In this document: one piece after another, positions 55,097 through 63,160 of the stretch
Position numbering within the stretch: the stretch's first letter is position 1
How the letters are laid out: each line of letters starts with the position of its first letter
Assembly (NCBI GenBank): GCA_017482485.1
Contig: JAFUMV010000026.1
Coordinates: 1 to 64,000, forward strand
DNA from: Lachnospiraceae bacterium
GTDB taxonomy: Bacteria > Bacillota > Clostridia > Lachnospirales > Lachnospiraceae
Length of the DNA: 64,000 nt
Direction: 5' to 3'
Notes under the pieces: model-generated
Told to the model about the DNA's origin: nothing
The model's input: the letters and a program-made list of their open reading frames with translations, nothing else
Databases searched by the model: none
Made by a program: the position numbers and the translations under genes

Positions 55097-55780
55097 TTAT
55101 AAAAAAATGCTCCAAACGCTGATAAAATCAAGGTTTGAAGCTATACTGCTGGTGGCCGGACTTGAAGCATATCGGCTCGCCGGAAATACTGATAAATAGG
55201 AGTAACTTGCACGCTCCTCAAGCCCTAAAAACTCAAGAACTGTGGGTTGCTTCACAATGTCAGCAGGCTTTGTTATAACATTTCCTTCTGTAGCAAGTTT
55301 CAAAACTGCTTCCTTGTCCCGACTTAGAGCGAGCGGCTCATACAGACTGGAATTGTATTGTCTTTGCAGAACACGAATACTCCATGCCGCTTCAGCAGCT
55401 TCAATCTCATAAAAACGGCGCTCATCAGGATTTTTTATACGCATAAGCAAAAGATAATGAGACCATGGCAACGAAAAAGGTAATACCGTTTCAAATTCCC
55501 GAAATACTGTTTCGGATTTTTCTACTGCAATGGTATCATAGCAATTTCCTTTATCGTCCATTTCCCCGCCTAACATGATAACAGAAACATTATCTTTCTT
55601 CCGCAGTTCCTCTGCAATCACTATAGAGTTCGTTACAACTCTGATCTTCAATTCATCCGGAATATTTTGAATCATAAAAAGTCCAACTGTTGCGGAAGGA
55701 ATATATACTATATCATGATTCTTTATCATGGATACTGCTTCTTTCGCAATTTCCATATAATTTTCTTTCACGCAAGTCAT
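55097..55780 (-). pseudogene. Chimera of a DeoR sensor-domain fragment and a DUF1016 (YhcG-type) fragment
   Basis: One 227-codon frame joins two unrelated pieces. Residues 1 to about 88 match the DeoR C-terminal sugar-phosphate sensor (IVYIPSATVGLFMIQNIPDE, RVVTNSIVIAEELRKK, VIMLGGEMDDKGNCYD) without its DNA-binding head. Residues about 92-186 match the N-terminal domain of DUF1016 proteins (LPFSLPWSHYLLLMRI, ERRFYEIEAAEAAWSIRVL, ALSRDKEAVLKLA, PTVLEFLGL) without the nuclease half. The last 40 residues are unrelated and cover the tRNA-like repeat at 55144. There is no clear ribosome site. It is most likely a deletion product. Confidence 0.75.
55144..55166 (-). repeat. tRNA-Thr 3'-end-like remnant, copy B
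   Basis: On the minus strand TTCAAGTCCGGC is followed by CACCAGC, matching the T-loop and 3' acceptor strand of a tRNA-Thr whose 5' end would be GCTGGTG. It is a direct repeat of copy A at 51-73, identical at 21 of 23 positions. No tRNA body is present upstream. It lies within the out-of-frame tail of the chimeric remnant. Confidence 0.5.
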
Positions 55781-55828
55781 ATCTTTGAAAAAGTCTTTTG
55801 GAACAACCTTTCAAAGCAAAACCTGGTC

Positions 55829-56374
55829 TTCATTTTTTTCAGACAGGCCCTGGCAGCCAAAGAGGAGACCGCATATTTGTATTTCCAGACAGGTCAGGAC
55901 CCGGAAATACAGCAGATTTTAACCCAGATCTATCAGGAATCCCAGGGCGGTACTGCATACTGCGAACAGATGATGAATGCGTTAATGAATCTCTTCTTTG
56001 TTCTGCTGCTTCGCCGATACGAACACGCTGTACAGCTTCCTGCCAAAAACAATCTGAACTGGAAACAGGATTACATGGGAATTTTTACCTTTATTCAAAA
56101 CCACTATTCCTGCATCACCCTGCAGGAGCTCTCCAGAGAATTCGGCTACAGCGAACGCCATTTAAACCGTATTATCCAGAAATACACCGGAAAGCATTTT
56201 TTTGAGATCGTCACTTCTCTTCGGATGAAAGAAGCTGCATTCCTTTTGCGAAATACGCCCATGTCCACTGCTGAAATTGCCGCAAAAGTCGGATATGAAA
56301 ATCTGAGCGGATTTCACCGGGCATTTGCCAAATATTATGGATGTACACCGGAACAATATAAAAAAGCCATGTAA
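55829..56374 (+). pseudogene. AraC-family regulator lacking its sensor head
   Basis: From FIFFRQALAAKEETAYLYF onward the frame matches the second half of an AraC regulator, with two intact helix-turn-helix motifs (LQELSREFGYSERHLNRII, TAEIAAKVGYENLSGFHRAF) and the usual ending CTPEQYK. The N-terminal cupin is missing. The open frame continues upstream to 55667, but those codons lie antisense to the DeoR fragment and look random, so the gene was truncated at about 55,800. It has no recognisable promoter or ribosome site. The DNA-binding part could still fold if expressed. Confidence 0.7.
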
Positions 56375-56379
56375 CATAG

Positions 56380-56418
56380 AAATCCCCTGTCGCTGTTTCA
56401 ATAGCAGCAGGGGATTTT
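56380..56418. terminator. Bidirectional hairpin terminator between convergent genes
   Basis: AAATCCCCTG and CAGGGGATTT form a perfect 10-bp stem, extended inside by CTG/CAG pairs. A-rich and T-rich flanks allow it to act on both strands. It lies just after the AraC remnant and 23 bases after the stop of the minus-strand GH79 gene. Confidence 0.8.
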
Positions 56419-56440
56419 ACTTCTAACATATGGCTATAAT

Positions 56441-57997
56441 TTACAAAACGATAAACGTACAGCTCCCCGGAGCCAGCTCAACGATGCCGTCATTTCTGGT
56501 TTCGCCGCGCAGTGCAGGAAGAGAATCATTTTTTCCAAGAACAAGTGCCTCACCGTTCAGGCAGGCAACCGGCGCACGCATATCGCCATTGCCGGACAAA
56601 GTATAGAGTTCTGCAGGCCCCGGCAGTTCCACAGTTGTTGTATCCGTCAGGGAATTATTGATTACCAGATATACACAGCCATCTTTTCCGTCTCTGCGGG
56701 AATGGCAATAGACATGGGCGCCTTCACAATCCGGATTGCCGCAGTCATAAACCACAGTCCCCATCAGCGTGTTCCAGAGCAGAACAGCAAAATAGTTGGG
56801 GCGCGGTTCAAAAGTTCCATGTTTCATAAAGCCATAATCAGAGGATGCAAGTGTATTGTGGAAAATCACACCATCGGTGATCATGGAAAAACTCCCCAGT
56901 TCATTCAGCGTACGCAGCACATCCAGATAAGTGGAAGCCCAGGTGTCACCACCGCCGCCTGCATCACCGGACTCTGTGACCCACATCTGACCGCCGGGTA
57001 CATATTGATCTCTGAGCGATGCGTAAGCTTTGGCATTTGTCGGTGCAACCGCCAAGTACGCATCTGTATGCGCCTCACTTCCATCCCAATGTCCGGAAGG
57101 CATCATGGACGCAAGACGCTCGGAAATACCGTTGTAATAGTGATAACTGAACACATCCATCGGCACCTGTGTACCACGCATGAGATCATGGGTGGTACAC
57201 ATCTGCATCATGGCACCGATCCCGGCTCCCACACTCCTGCTGTCGATCCTGCCCATGGCCCCATCTCCCAGAGAACAGGGACCGACCAACAGACAATCCG
57301 GATAGTGTTCACGCACCCAGCCAAAAAAGATATCCTGATCGCGGGCGTAGTCTGCTGCCGTGTATCCCTTTGGCGCACCGGACCCCGCCAGCATATTGGG
57401 TTCATTCATAAATTCAGCGGCATCAATATCCACGCCGTATTCGTGACTGAAATCGAAAATCTTTTTTGTCTGCGTCAGATCAAGCGGACCGCCGTCAGGA
57501 TGATCTCCGGCACAGTTGCTGACAGAAATGAGCAGCTTTCCATCCACAGCTTTGACAAACTCCAGCACCCCGATCCACTGCTCTTTTGTGAGAACGCTGG
57601 CATAACCTTCAGGGACTTTTCCATTGGTTGTCCCCTCAAAATCGTAATAGGTCTTGGTGGCCCAGGAACCGGACACACGTATCCATGCAGGACCAAGCCT
57701 TTTCGTCAATTTCCGCAGACGTTCATTGTAAAGATCAATGGGCGGAAAATACTGCATCAGGTCAGCCATAGCCGTAAAATCAGACAGATCACCTGAAAAG
57801 CGAAATTCTTCCGTTCCTGCGATCTGACCGGGCGTGTAGGCTTTCCAGAAAGTGCCGCCTGTTACCTCTGTCATTTCCACATTATAAGACATCAGGCGTG
57901 GATCCATCTTTCGGATTACCTGATTTGACTCAGGGGTTAAAACAACAGCTGCCGCGCTTCGCGGGCCATCCTTATGTTCAATCAAATGTTTTGTCAT
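56441..57997 (-). CDS. GH79-like beta-glucuronidase (heparanase-related)
   Basis: A 518-residue protein resembling GH79 enzymes of clan GH-A. AEFMNEPNM holds the acid/base E199 and MWVTESGDAGGGGDTW the nucleophile E342, matching NEP and ExxxxxGG patterns of heparanase-like enzymes. A C-terminal beta-sandwich follows from about residue 420. GH79 enzymes remove glucuronic acid or its 4-O-methyl form from arabinogalactan proteins, or cleave heparan sulfate. No signal peptide is seen. It lies outside the main locus, beyond the remnant zone, but its sugar would complement the arabinogalactan-type set. A terminator lies downstream. Confidence 0.82.
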   Translation of the reverse strand: MTKHLIEHKDGPRSAAAVVLTPESNQVIRKMDPRLMSYNVEMTEVTGGTFWKAYTPGQIAGTEEFRFSGDLSDFTAMADLMQYFPPIDLYNERLRKLTKRLGPAWIRVSGSWATKTYYDFEGTTNGKVPEGYASVLTKEQWIGVLEFVKAVDGKLLISVSNCAGDHPDGGPLDLTQTKKIFDFSHEYGVDIDAAEFMNEPNMLAGSGAPKGYTAADYARDQDIFFGWVREHYPDCLLVGPCSLGDGAMGRIDSRSVGAGIGAMMQMCTTHDLMRGTQVPMDVFSYHYYNGISERLASMMPSGHWDGSEAHTDAYLAVAPTNAKAYASLRDQYVPGGQMWVTESGDAGGGGDTWASTYLDVLRTLNELGSFSMITDGVIFHNTLASSDYGFMKHGTFEPRPNYFAVLLWNTLMGTVVYDCGNPDCEGAHVYCHSRRDGKDGCVYLVINNSLTDTTTVELPGPAELYTLSGNGDMRAPVACLNGEALVLGKNDSLPALRGETRNDGIVELAPGSCTFIVL

Positions 57998-58009
57998 GTG
58001 TGTACTCCT

Positions 58010-59110
58010 TTACCCTTTGTTTACATCATTCTGAATAAACCGATAGACAGACGCTGCCAACGGAACACCCAACAGCATACCGGGAATTCCCAGCACACCG
58101 CCGCCGACTGTGACAGCCGCCAGTACCCAAATACCGGGCAGCCCCAGGGAGGAACCCACCACTTTGGGATAGATGATATTTCCTTCCAGCTGCTGCAGCA
58201 CTACAATGAAAACCAGGAAGATGATCGCTTTTACGGGCGATACCGTCAGAATCATGAAGGCGCCGACAAAAGCACCGATATAAGCTCCGGCTACAGGAAT
58301 CAGGGCCGTAAACGCAACAAGGGCACCGATCATTGTTGCATAGGGCAGCTTTAAAAGCAGCATCCCCAATGCACAAAGCACACCAATGATCACAGCCTCC
58401 GTGCATTGACCCACGATGTACTTATGAAAACAATCATTGATAATCCCGATTACATAGTCCAGTTTCCCGACCCATTTTTCTTTCAGATAGCGCTGAGCCA
58501 ATCTGCGAAACTGCCCGCTCAGTTTTTCTTTTCCAGACAGAATATAGATGGCGAAGATCACACTCAGCAAAGCCGATACAATCCCGGAGAATACAGAAGT
58601 GACGGTAGTGATCAGAATATCCACAACACTGCCGATACCAGAGGTAAGCACCTCAGCCACCTGACTGATCCCGGAACGCCAATCGATGTTTTCCAGGGTT
58701 TCTGTGATGTTCTCCGGCAGAAGTTCATATTCCTCAATGAATTCCACTATTTTCTGCAAAACACCGGGCACACCGGCTATGATCACTTCCACACAGGACC
58801 AAAGCTGCGGCAAGATCAGCCGAATGATCAAATAAACAACAGCTGCCAAAGTCAGAAAAGCGGCAGCCATACAAACCGTTCTGCGGCTCTTTATCAATAC
58901 CCTATTCGTACTTTTCGGAAAGTAATGCTTCTCATAGCAGCTCATGAGGATATTAACCAGATATGCAATGATGCAGCCGATCAGAAGCGGCATGGCTGCC
59001 CCAAACATCAGCCCGGCGACATTTGCAGCAGCCTGCCAATAAGTTATGCACAGATATAACAGAAACAGGCTGACGCCGACTTTAAAGCAGGATTTCCATT
59101 CGACTTTCAT
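58010..59110 (-). CDS. AI-2E family transporter (PerM/TqsA-like membrane protein)
   Basis: A 366-residue integral membrane protein with about eight hydrophobic helices, including VGVSLFLLYLCITYW near the start and IGALVAFTALIPVAGAYIGAFVGAFM in the conserved central region; WVLAAVTVGGGVLGIPGMLLGVPLAASVYR near the C terminus is the family signature. Members export small molecules or act as sodium/proton antiporters. The gene overlaps the HdeD-like gene by ATGA, so the two are translated together and are probably controlled by the divergent TetR gene. Confidence 0.92.
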   Translation of the reverse strand: MKVEWKSCFKVGVSLFLLYLCITYWQAAANVAGLMFGAAMPLLIGCIIAYLVNILMSCYEKHYFPKSTNRVLIKSRRTVCMAAAFLTLAAVVYLIIRLILPQLWSCVEVIIAGVPGVLQKIVEFIEEYELLPENITETLENIDWRSGISQVAEVLTSGIGSVVDILITTVTSVFSGIVSALLSVIFAIYILSGKEKLSGQFRRLAQRYLKEKWVGKLDYVIGIINDCFHKYIVGQCTEAVIIGVLCALGMLLLKLPYATMIGALVAFTALIPVAGAYIGAFVGAFMILTVSPVKAIIFLVFIVVLQQLEGNIIYPKVVGSSLGLPGIWVLAAVTVGGGVLGIPGMLLGVPLAASVYRFIQNDVNKG

Positions 59111-59703
59111 TCTTCAGTAACCTCTCCAGCAGCAGATTCCGGTTCCTCCTTTTCATGTACTGCTTTGCTTTCTCTGTTTCCAAAGATAAGTGCCGCTGCA
59201 TCAAAAATTGCTTCAACGATCAGACTGATCCCCGTGAACATCCACAGCACGGCGGTGGAACTGAAAGGACTGGTGATAATGACCACACCGCAGGCAATGG
59301 AAATCAAAGCACTAAGACCAGCCAAAAACCACTTGCCTTTTTTCATACGGAAAGTATCCATCATCCACTGAACTTTTAGCAGACCGGTAAGCAGAATGAC
59401 TACGCCATAGATCAGCGTGATCACGGGAAATGTAACCACAAACCACCCTGACTTAAATGTACAAAATGCCCCCGCCAGCAAAGCGACCAGACCTTTGACC
59501 AGCATCTGACCTTTTGCAGCTTCCTCCGGTTCGGCCCGAAAATACTCGATGATACTTACCAGACCAGTAAAAAGCAACACGATACCTGCCCCGATGATAA
59601 TGCCTGAAGTGAATCCCACCGGATTCATCAGCAAAAGAATACCGACGAGAATTTCCAGCAGGCATCCCACGATACCGCCAATATTGTTTTTCAGAAACTT
59701 CAT
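59107..59703 (-). CDS. HdeD/DUF308-family membrane protein
   Basis: A 198-residue protein with six predicted membrane helices arranged as short pairs (GGIVGCLLEILVGILLLMNP, GIIIGAGIVLLFTGLVSIIEYF), followed by a charged tail rich in Glu. This matches HdeD-like proteins, linked in enterobacteria to acid resistance. In Firmicutes the role is unknown. It is the first gene of a two-gene operon with the AI-2E-family transporter and is divergent from a TetR regulator. Confidence 0.88.
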   Translation of the reverse strand: MKFLKNNIGGIVGCLLEILVGILLLMNPVGFTSGIIIGAGIVLLFTGLVSIIEYFRAEPEEAAKGQMLVKGLVALLAGAFCTFKSGWFVVTFPVITLIYGVVILLTGLLKVQWMMDTFRMKKGKWFLAGLSALISIACGVVIITSPFSSTAVLWMFTGISLIVEAIFDAAALIFGNRESKAVHEKEEPESAAGEVTEE

Positions 59704-59776
59704 ACGCTAACCCTCCATATTGGTAATTTCAGAAAGTCTTTTTCCCTTGACTTCCCCATTTTCACATGGTAATTTT

Positions 59777-59835
59777 AGTATACAAGTGTCGGTTTTGCAA
59801 CAAACAGTATGTTTTTAAAAGATGCAAGACCGACA
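59777..59835. promoter_or_regulatory. Divergent control region with large inverted repeat, candidate TetR operator
   Basis: TGTCGGTTTTGCA (59787-59799) and TGCAAGACCGACA (59823-59835) are inverted copies with one mismatch, 23 bases apart. The octamer ACAGTATG also occurs twice, beside each arm. A TATACT -10 match for the HdeD-like operon lies at 59782-59777 on the minus strand, next to the first arm. The region separates the HdeD-like and TetR genes, so binding by the TetR protein would control both directions. Confidence 0.6.
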
Positions 59836-59885
59836 GTATGGGCTTATCTGTTGCCTTTACGAGAAAAAATTTAGGAGTGAGTCCT

Positions 59886-60443
59886 GTGGCAAAAGAAAAT
59901 CAGCGTGTCATGGTTACAAAAAGATTACTGAAAGATGGACTTTTTCGTCTGTTAGAGCAGAAAAATATTGACAAGGTGAATGTGACCGAACTCTGCAAAG
60001 AGTCCGGAATTAACCGGGCTACTTTTTACGCCCACTATGGAACACCCTACGATGTTTTGACAGAGATAGAACATAAGATGATCGATGAGATCATGCGTGA
60101 AACTGAGCGCTTGTGGAAACAAAGGGGATCTTTGGACTTTCGGGTCAGCACTGAGATCATGTGCCAGTATTTTTATGACCATGCCGATGTGCTCCGTGTG
60201 CTGCTGCGCAATTTCTCAGGCCAGGATTTTGCAAGAATGCTGAATCAGACCTACCAGAAGATCCTTGATTCATCTATTCTCAAAGATGCAGACAAAGATA
60301 ACATAAAACTGATGACAGCCTATCTGGCTGGCGGAGGGATTTTCCTTTTGAGTACCTGGTTAAGTGAAGATATTCAAAAAAGCCCGCAGGAGACCGCACG
60401 TTTGATCGCCAGTATGTTTTCGGACAGTGCGATTTTGAAATAA
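59886..60443 (+). CDS. TetR/AcrR-family transcriptional regulator
   Basis: A protein of about 185 residues. The N-terminal helix-turn-helix spans NVTELCKESGINRATFYAHYG, and the C-terminal half has the helical ligand domain of the TetR_C group (ending SEDIQKSPQETARLIASMF). The frame extends back to 59766, but AGGAG at 59873-59877 followed by GTG at 59886 marks the start, and the longer form would cover the inverted-repeat control region. It is divergent from the HdeD-like/AI-2E operon, its likely target. The ligand is unknown. Confidence 0.88.
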   Translation: MAKENQRVMVTKRLLKDGLFRLLEQKNIDKVNVTELCKESGINRATFYAHYGTPYDVLTEIEHKMIDEIMRETERLWKQRGSLDFRVSTEIMCQYFYDHADVLRVLLRNFSGQDFARMLNQTYQKILDSSILKDADKDNIKLMTAYLAGGGIFLLSTWLSEDIQKSPQETARLIASMFSDSAILK

Positions 60444-60460
60444 ACAGATCACCGCTATGT

Positions 60461-60498
60461 TAACGAGACGAAACACGCTTTGCGAGTTTCGCTCGTTA
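60461..60498 (+). terminator. Stem-loop after the TetR gene
   Basis: TAACGAG-A-CGAAAC pairs with GTTTCG-CTCGTTA, a 13-bp stem with one bulged base, 18 bases after the TetR stop. No T run follows, so Rho-independent termination would be weak. Confidence 0.45.
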
Positions 60499-60530
60499 TC
60501 GCGGCGGCCGCCGAGTGAGCGCACCAGCCT

Positions 60531-60587
60531 GCAGCCCATGAATCTGCCATGAAAAACGGTGAGGCTGTGATCATTCCTGAATTTTAA
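60531..60587 (+). pseudogene. C-terminal scrap of a Gfo/Idh/MocA oxidoreductase
   Basis: Eighteen codons read AAHESAMKNGEAVIIPEF and end in TAA. The oxidoreductase at 12353-13489 ends in HESAMKNGEPVVVPEF, so this is the tail of a related gene. An in-frame TGA lies a few codons upstream and no more of the gene remains. The DNA differs at several positions, so it is not a recent copy of the intact gene. Confidence 0.75.
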
Positions 60588-60630
60588 CAATACAACAGAC
60601 CTGTTCGCACTGCTGGTCAGCTGAAGCCGT

Positions 60631-61398
60631 TTACAAAAAATCCCGGCAGCTCACCAGCAGATCGATCTTCTTCCACTGGGTCTCTTCATCGATACAGTTT
60701 CCTTCTTCCACAGAAGCGAATCCGCACTGAGGAGAAAGGGCGATATTATCGCCAACTACCGCTTTTGCTTCCAGATATCTGCGTCTGATCTCATCATAAT
60801 CCTCCAGCTTGGAATTCTTGGTGGAGATCAGACCAGCCACGAAAGTGGTGCCCGTTCCCTTTAAGATCGCCCAGGGTTCAAAGGAACCGGAACGTTCATC
60901 ATCATATTCCACATCACTTTCATAATAAGGAACTTCCTTTATCCCCATCTGCAGGTAGTTGTCCACCAGGATCATATTGGGACCGGAGATACATTTCTTG
61001 GCAATGACACCGGGGTATCTGGCTGCTCTTGCTTTCAGGAAATCATAGGCCTCCACTTCCGGATGAACCCGGTTTGGATCATAGGAAATCTTTCCCGTGA
61101 TATAGCCCAGTTCGATATGATTAACCACACCATTGCGTTCCTTGTCCAGATGCTTTGTGGTAAAGCCTTCAAACTCTTTCAGCCAGTCCAGATGCCACCA
61201 TCTCCGGCGGAACTCCCCATTGGTGACGATCTGCAGGCCGTGAGCCACTTCTGTATCTACCAATCTGGTGATCTCTTCATTTTCCACTTTTCTCAAATCA
61301 GTAAGGGTGATCTCCCCGCTGTTATATTTTGCCCGTGCCTCCTTGATGGCTGCAGGACGCAGGAAAGAACCAACGATATCATATTTGATGTTTAACAT
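60631..61398 (-). CDS. MetE-like (cobalamin-independent methionine synthase family) protein with internal deletion
   Basis: A protein of about 255 residues matching YxjG/MetE C-terminal-type proteins at both ends: YDIVGSFLRPAAIKEARA and VTNGEFRRRWWHLDW near the start, then VEYDDERSGSFEPW, LEDYDEIRRRYLEA and LSPQCGFASVEEGN near the end, which keeps one zinc cysteine (C225). Relatives are about 370 residues; some 110 are missing in the middle near residues 150-160, including the HxC zinc motif. The frame is intact. The start at 61398 is set by GAGGAG. It may be a non-functional deletion derivative. Confidence 0.75.
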   Translation of the reverse strand: MLNIKYDIVGSFLRPAAIKEARAKYNSGEITLTDLRKVENEEITRLVDTEVAHGLQIVTNGEFRRRWWHLDWLKEFEGFTTKHLDKERNGVVNHIELGYITGKISYDPNRVHPEVEAYDFLKARAARYPGVIAKKCISGPNMILVDNYLQMGIKEVPYYESDVEYDDERSGSFEPWAILKGTGTTFVAGLISTKNSKLEDYDEIRRRYLEAKAVVGDNIALSPQCGFASVEEGNCIDEETQWKKIDLLVSCRDFL

Positions 61399-61493
61399 TT
61401 TTATTCTCCTCATAAATTTGTCTTAAGATCAAAGCGCGCTCTTTCAATCTGCCTGCAAGTATAATCCATCTTTTTTGAACGTAAAATACATAA

Positions 61494-61532
61494 AAAGAAG
61501 GGTTTGCCTTAGTTTTGTTCTATGGCAAACCC
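61494..61532 (-). terminator. Hairpin terminator after the LysR remnant
   Basis: GGGTTTGCC and GGCAAACCC form a perfect 9-bp stem (61500-61508 and 61524-61532), followed on the minus strand by TTCTTTTTA. The stem overlaps the stop codon of the LysR remnant at 61520. Confidence 0.75.
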
Positions 61533-62191
61533 CCGTTCTCACTGACATGCTGCCGCAATGCCTCTATATAATGTTCCGTCAGGCGGCTGGGAACCACCTT
61601 ATTATGCAGCACATATCCGATCTCCATATAATCGTCTGCAGCCAGCGGCACTGCAACAATATTTTCTCCGTTCAAAGCCTCGCTGATCATACCGCTGCAG
61701 ATGGTATAGCCATTCAGACCGATCAGCAGATTAAACAGTGTTGCCCGGTCCCGGACCACAATGTCCATTTTGCTCTCCCGCGTGCTGAGAATTTCTTCTG
61801 AAAAGTAAAAAGAATTATGTTCTCCCTGTTCGTAGGAAAGCCTTGGATAAGGAGCCAGATCTTCTATCAGGATCTCCTTTCTGCCGGCCAGCGGATTGGC
61901 ACTGCTGACAAAAACATGAGGCTTTGCCACGTCCTCAATGATCTCATAGGTCTGGGTTTCCCGGATTCTGAAATCATATTCCTCTCCGCCATAATTCTGA
62001 AGAAGATCCACGAACGCTTCCACCACAAAGGAATAATGCTGGGCCGACACGCAGAATAAATGCTTTCCCGCATATTTTTCTTCAATCAATTCTGTCTGCT
62101 CAATAACCTGCCGGGCATATCCTAAAAATTCCTCGCCATCTATGGAAAGCACTACGCCTTTATTTGTCCGGACAAATATGGTGATCCCCAG
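61520..62191 (-). pseudogene. LysR-family regulator lacking its DNA-binding domain
   Basis: The frame begins in the middle of a LysR protein: LGITIFVRTNKGVVLSIDGEEFLGYARQVIEQ is the region just after the helix-turn-helix, followed by a complete effector domain (HLFCVSAQHYSFVVEAFVDL, ATLFNLLIGLNGYTICSGM). The N-terminal 40 or so residues that bind DNA are gone. The upstream sequence switches at about 62190 to a DUF4838 fragment in another frame. A GTG at 62152 could start a shortened protein but has no good ribosome site. It cannot act as a normal LysR regulator. Confidence 0.8.
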
Positions 62192-62400
62192 CTTTCCGGA
62201 ATCCGCTCATCAAGACACGCATTCAGACGCATTTTGGGCGCAGTTTTTACATTGGCACCGATCCAGCTCGTACAGCGGTATTCAAAAAACGGCTTCTGAC
62301 AGATATTCAGGTCAGCAGAAACTTCCAGTTCTTCTGCTTTCGGAAAAACTTCGCAGTCCTCTGCCAAAAATCTGTATCCTAACTGTTCCAACAATTCATG
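62186..62400 (-). pseudogene. DUF4838 (glycosidase-associated) fragment
   Basis: About 70 codons read LLEQLGYRFLAEDCEVFPK, then DLNICQKPFFEYRCTSW and MRLNACLDERIPESWG. This is the characteristic stretch at the junction of the N-terminal GH67-like domain and the DUF4838 domain in large putative glycosidases. Both ends are cut: at 62400 it meets an AraC fragment on the opposite strand, and at about 62190 it meets the LysR fragment. Confidence 0.65.
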
Positions 62401-63133
62401 CTGAGGGAATCCTGTACATCAACGACAAACAGTACGATGTGATTCCGGGAGACATTGTTTTTATAAATCCCGGTCTGCTCCACTATTCCTACCGCAAAAC
62501 TTCCGGCAGAATGTTTCACATCGTTTTTGATCTGAAACTTCTGACTAACCCCGCAATCGAAAGCGACATTAACGCAATTGTGTACGATCTGATGCAGCGC
62601 AAAATACAGCTCATTGTAAAGCCTGACCGTGAAAGCAAGCTGTATCAGAAACTGCGTCCCATTGTTGAAAATTTGACGGAATACCATGATACAACAATTC
62701 CATTCGGGTATGAAAGCTGCCGGATCACTGCCTCTCTGTTTTTACTGATGTCCGTTTTTTGTCAGGAAGACTGCTTTGTTCATGTGGAAAAAAGCAGTCT
62801 CTACAAAATGAATCATGTGGCAGAGATTATTGATTTCGTCAGTGTCCATTATAAGTCACCAATCGTTGTCAGGGATCTTGCGGAACATACGGGACTTTCG
62901 GAAGGCTACATTTACAACCTGTTCCGGGATTACGTTGGTGTCACGCCAGTTGGATATATCAATTCTCTGCGCATCCGTGAGGCATACCTGCTTCTCGACG
63001 AAGGATTAAGCGTAACCGAAACAGCGGCAGAGGTAGGCTTTATAAATGTCAGCTACTTTATCAAGATATTAAAAAAACAACCGGAATGACACCCCGCGCC
63101 TGGCTGGATAACAAAAGAAGGAACAAAAAATAG
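62400..63133 (+). pseudogene. AraC-family regulator, 5'-truncated and frameshifted near the end
   Basis: Homology starts inside the cupin (AEGILYINDKQYDVIPGDIVF, NPGLLHYSYR) and continues through both helix-turn-helix motifs (VRDLAEHTGLSEGYIYNLF, VTETAAEVGFINVSYFIK). The first 40 or so residues are missing. In a run of seven A residues near 63070 the frame ends early as KKQPE; one base more would give the proper ending TTGMTPRAWL and stop at 63133. The gene lies directly before the GH31 gene on the same strand and was probably its regulator. The frameshift could also be a sequencing error, but the missing head could not. Confidence 0.75.
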
Positions 63134-63160
63134 AATCAGATATAAACAGAAGGAGATACT

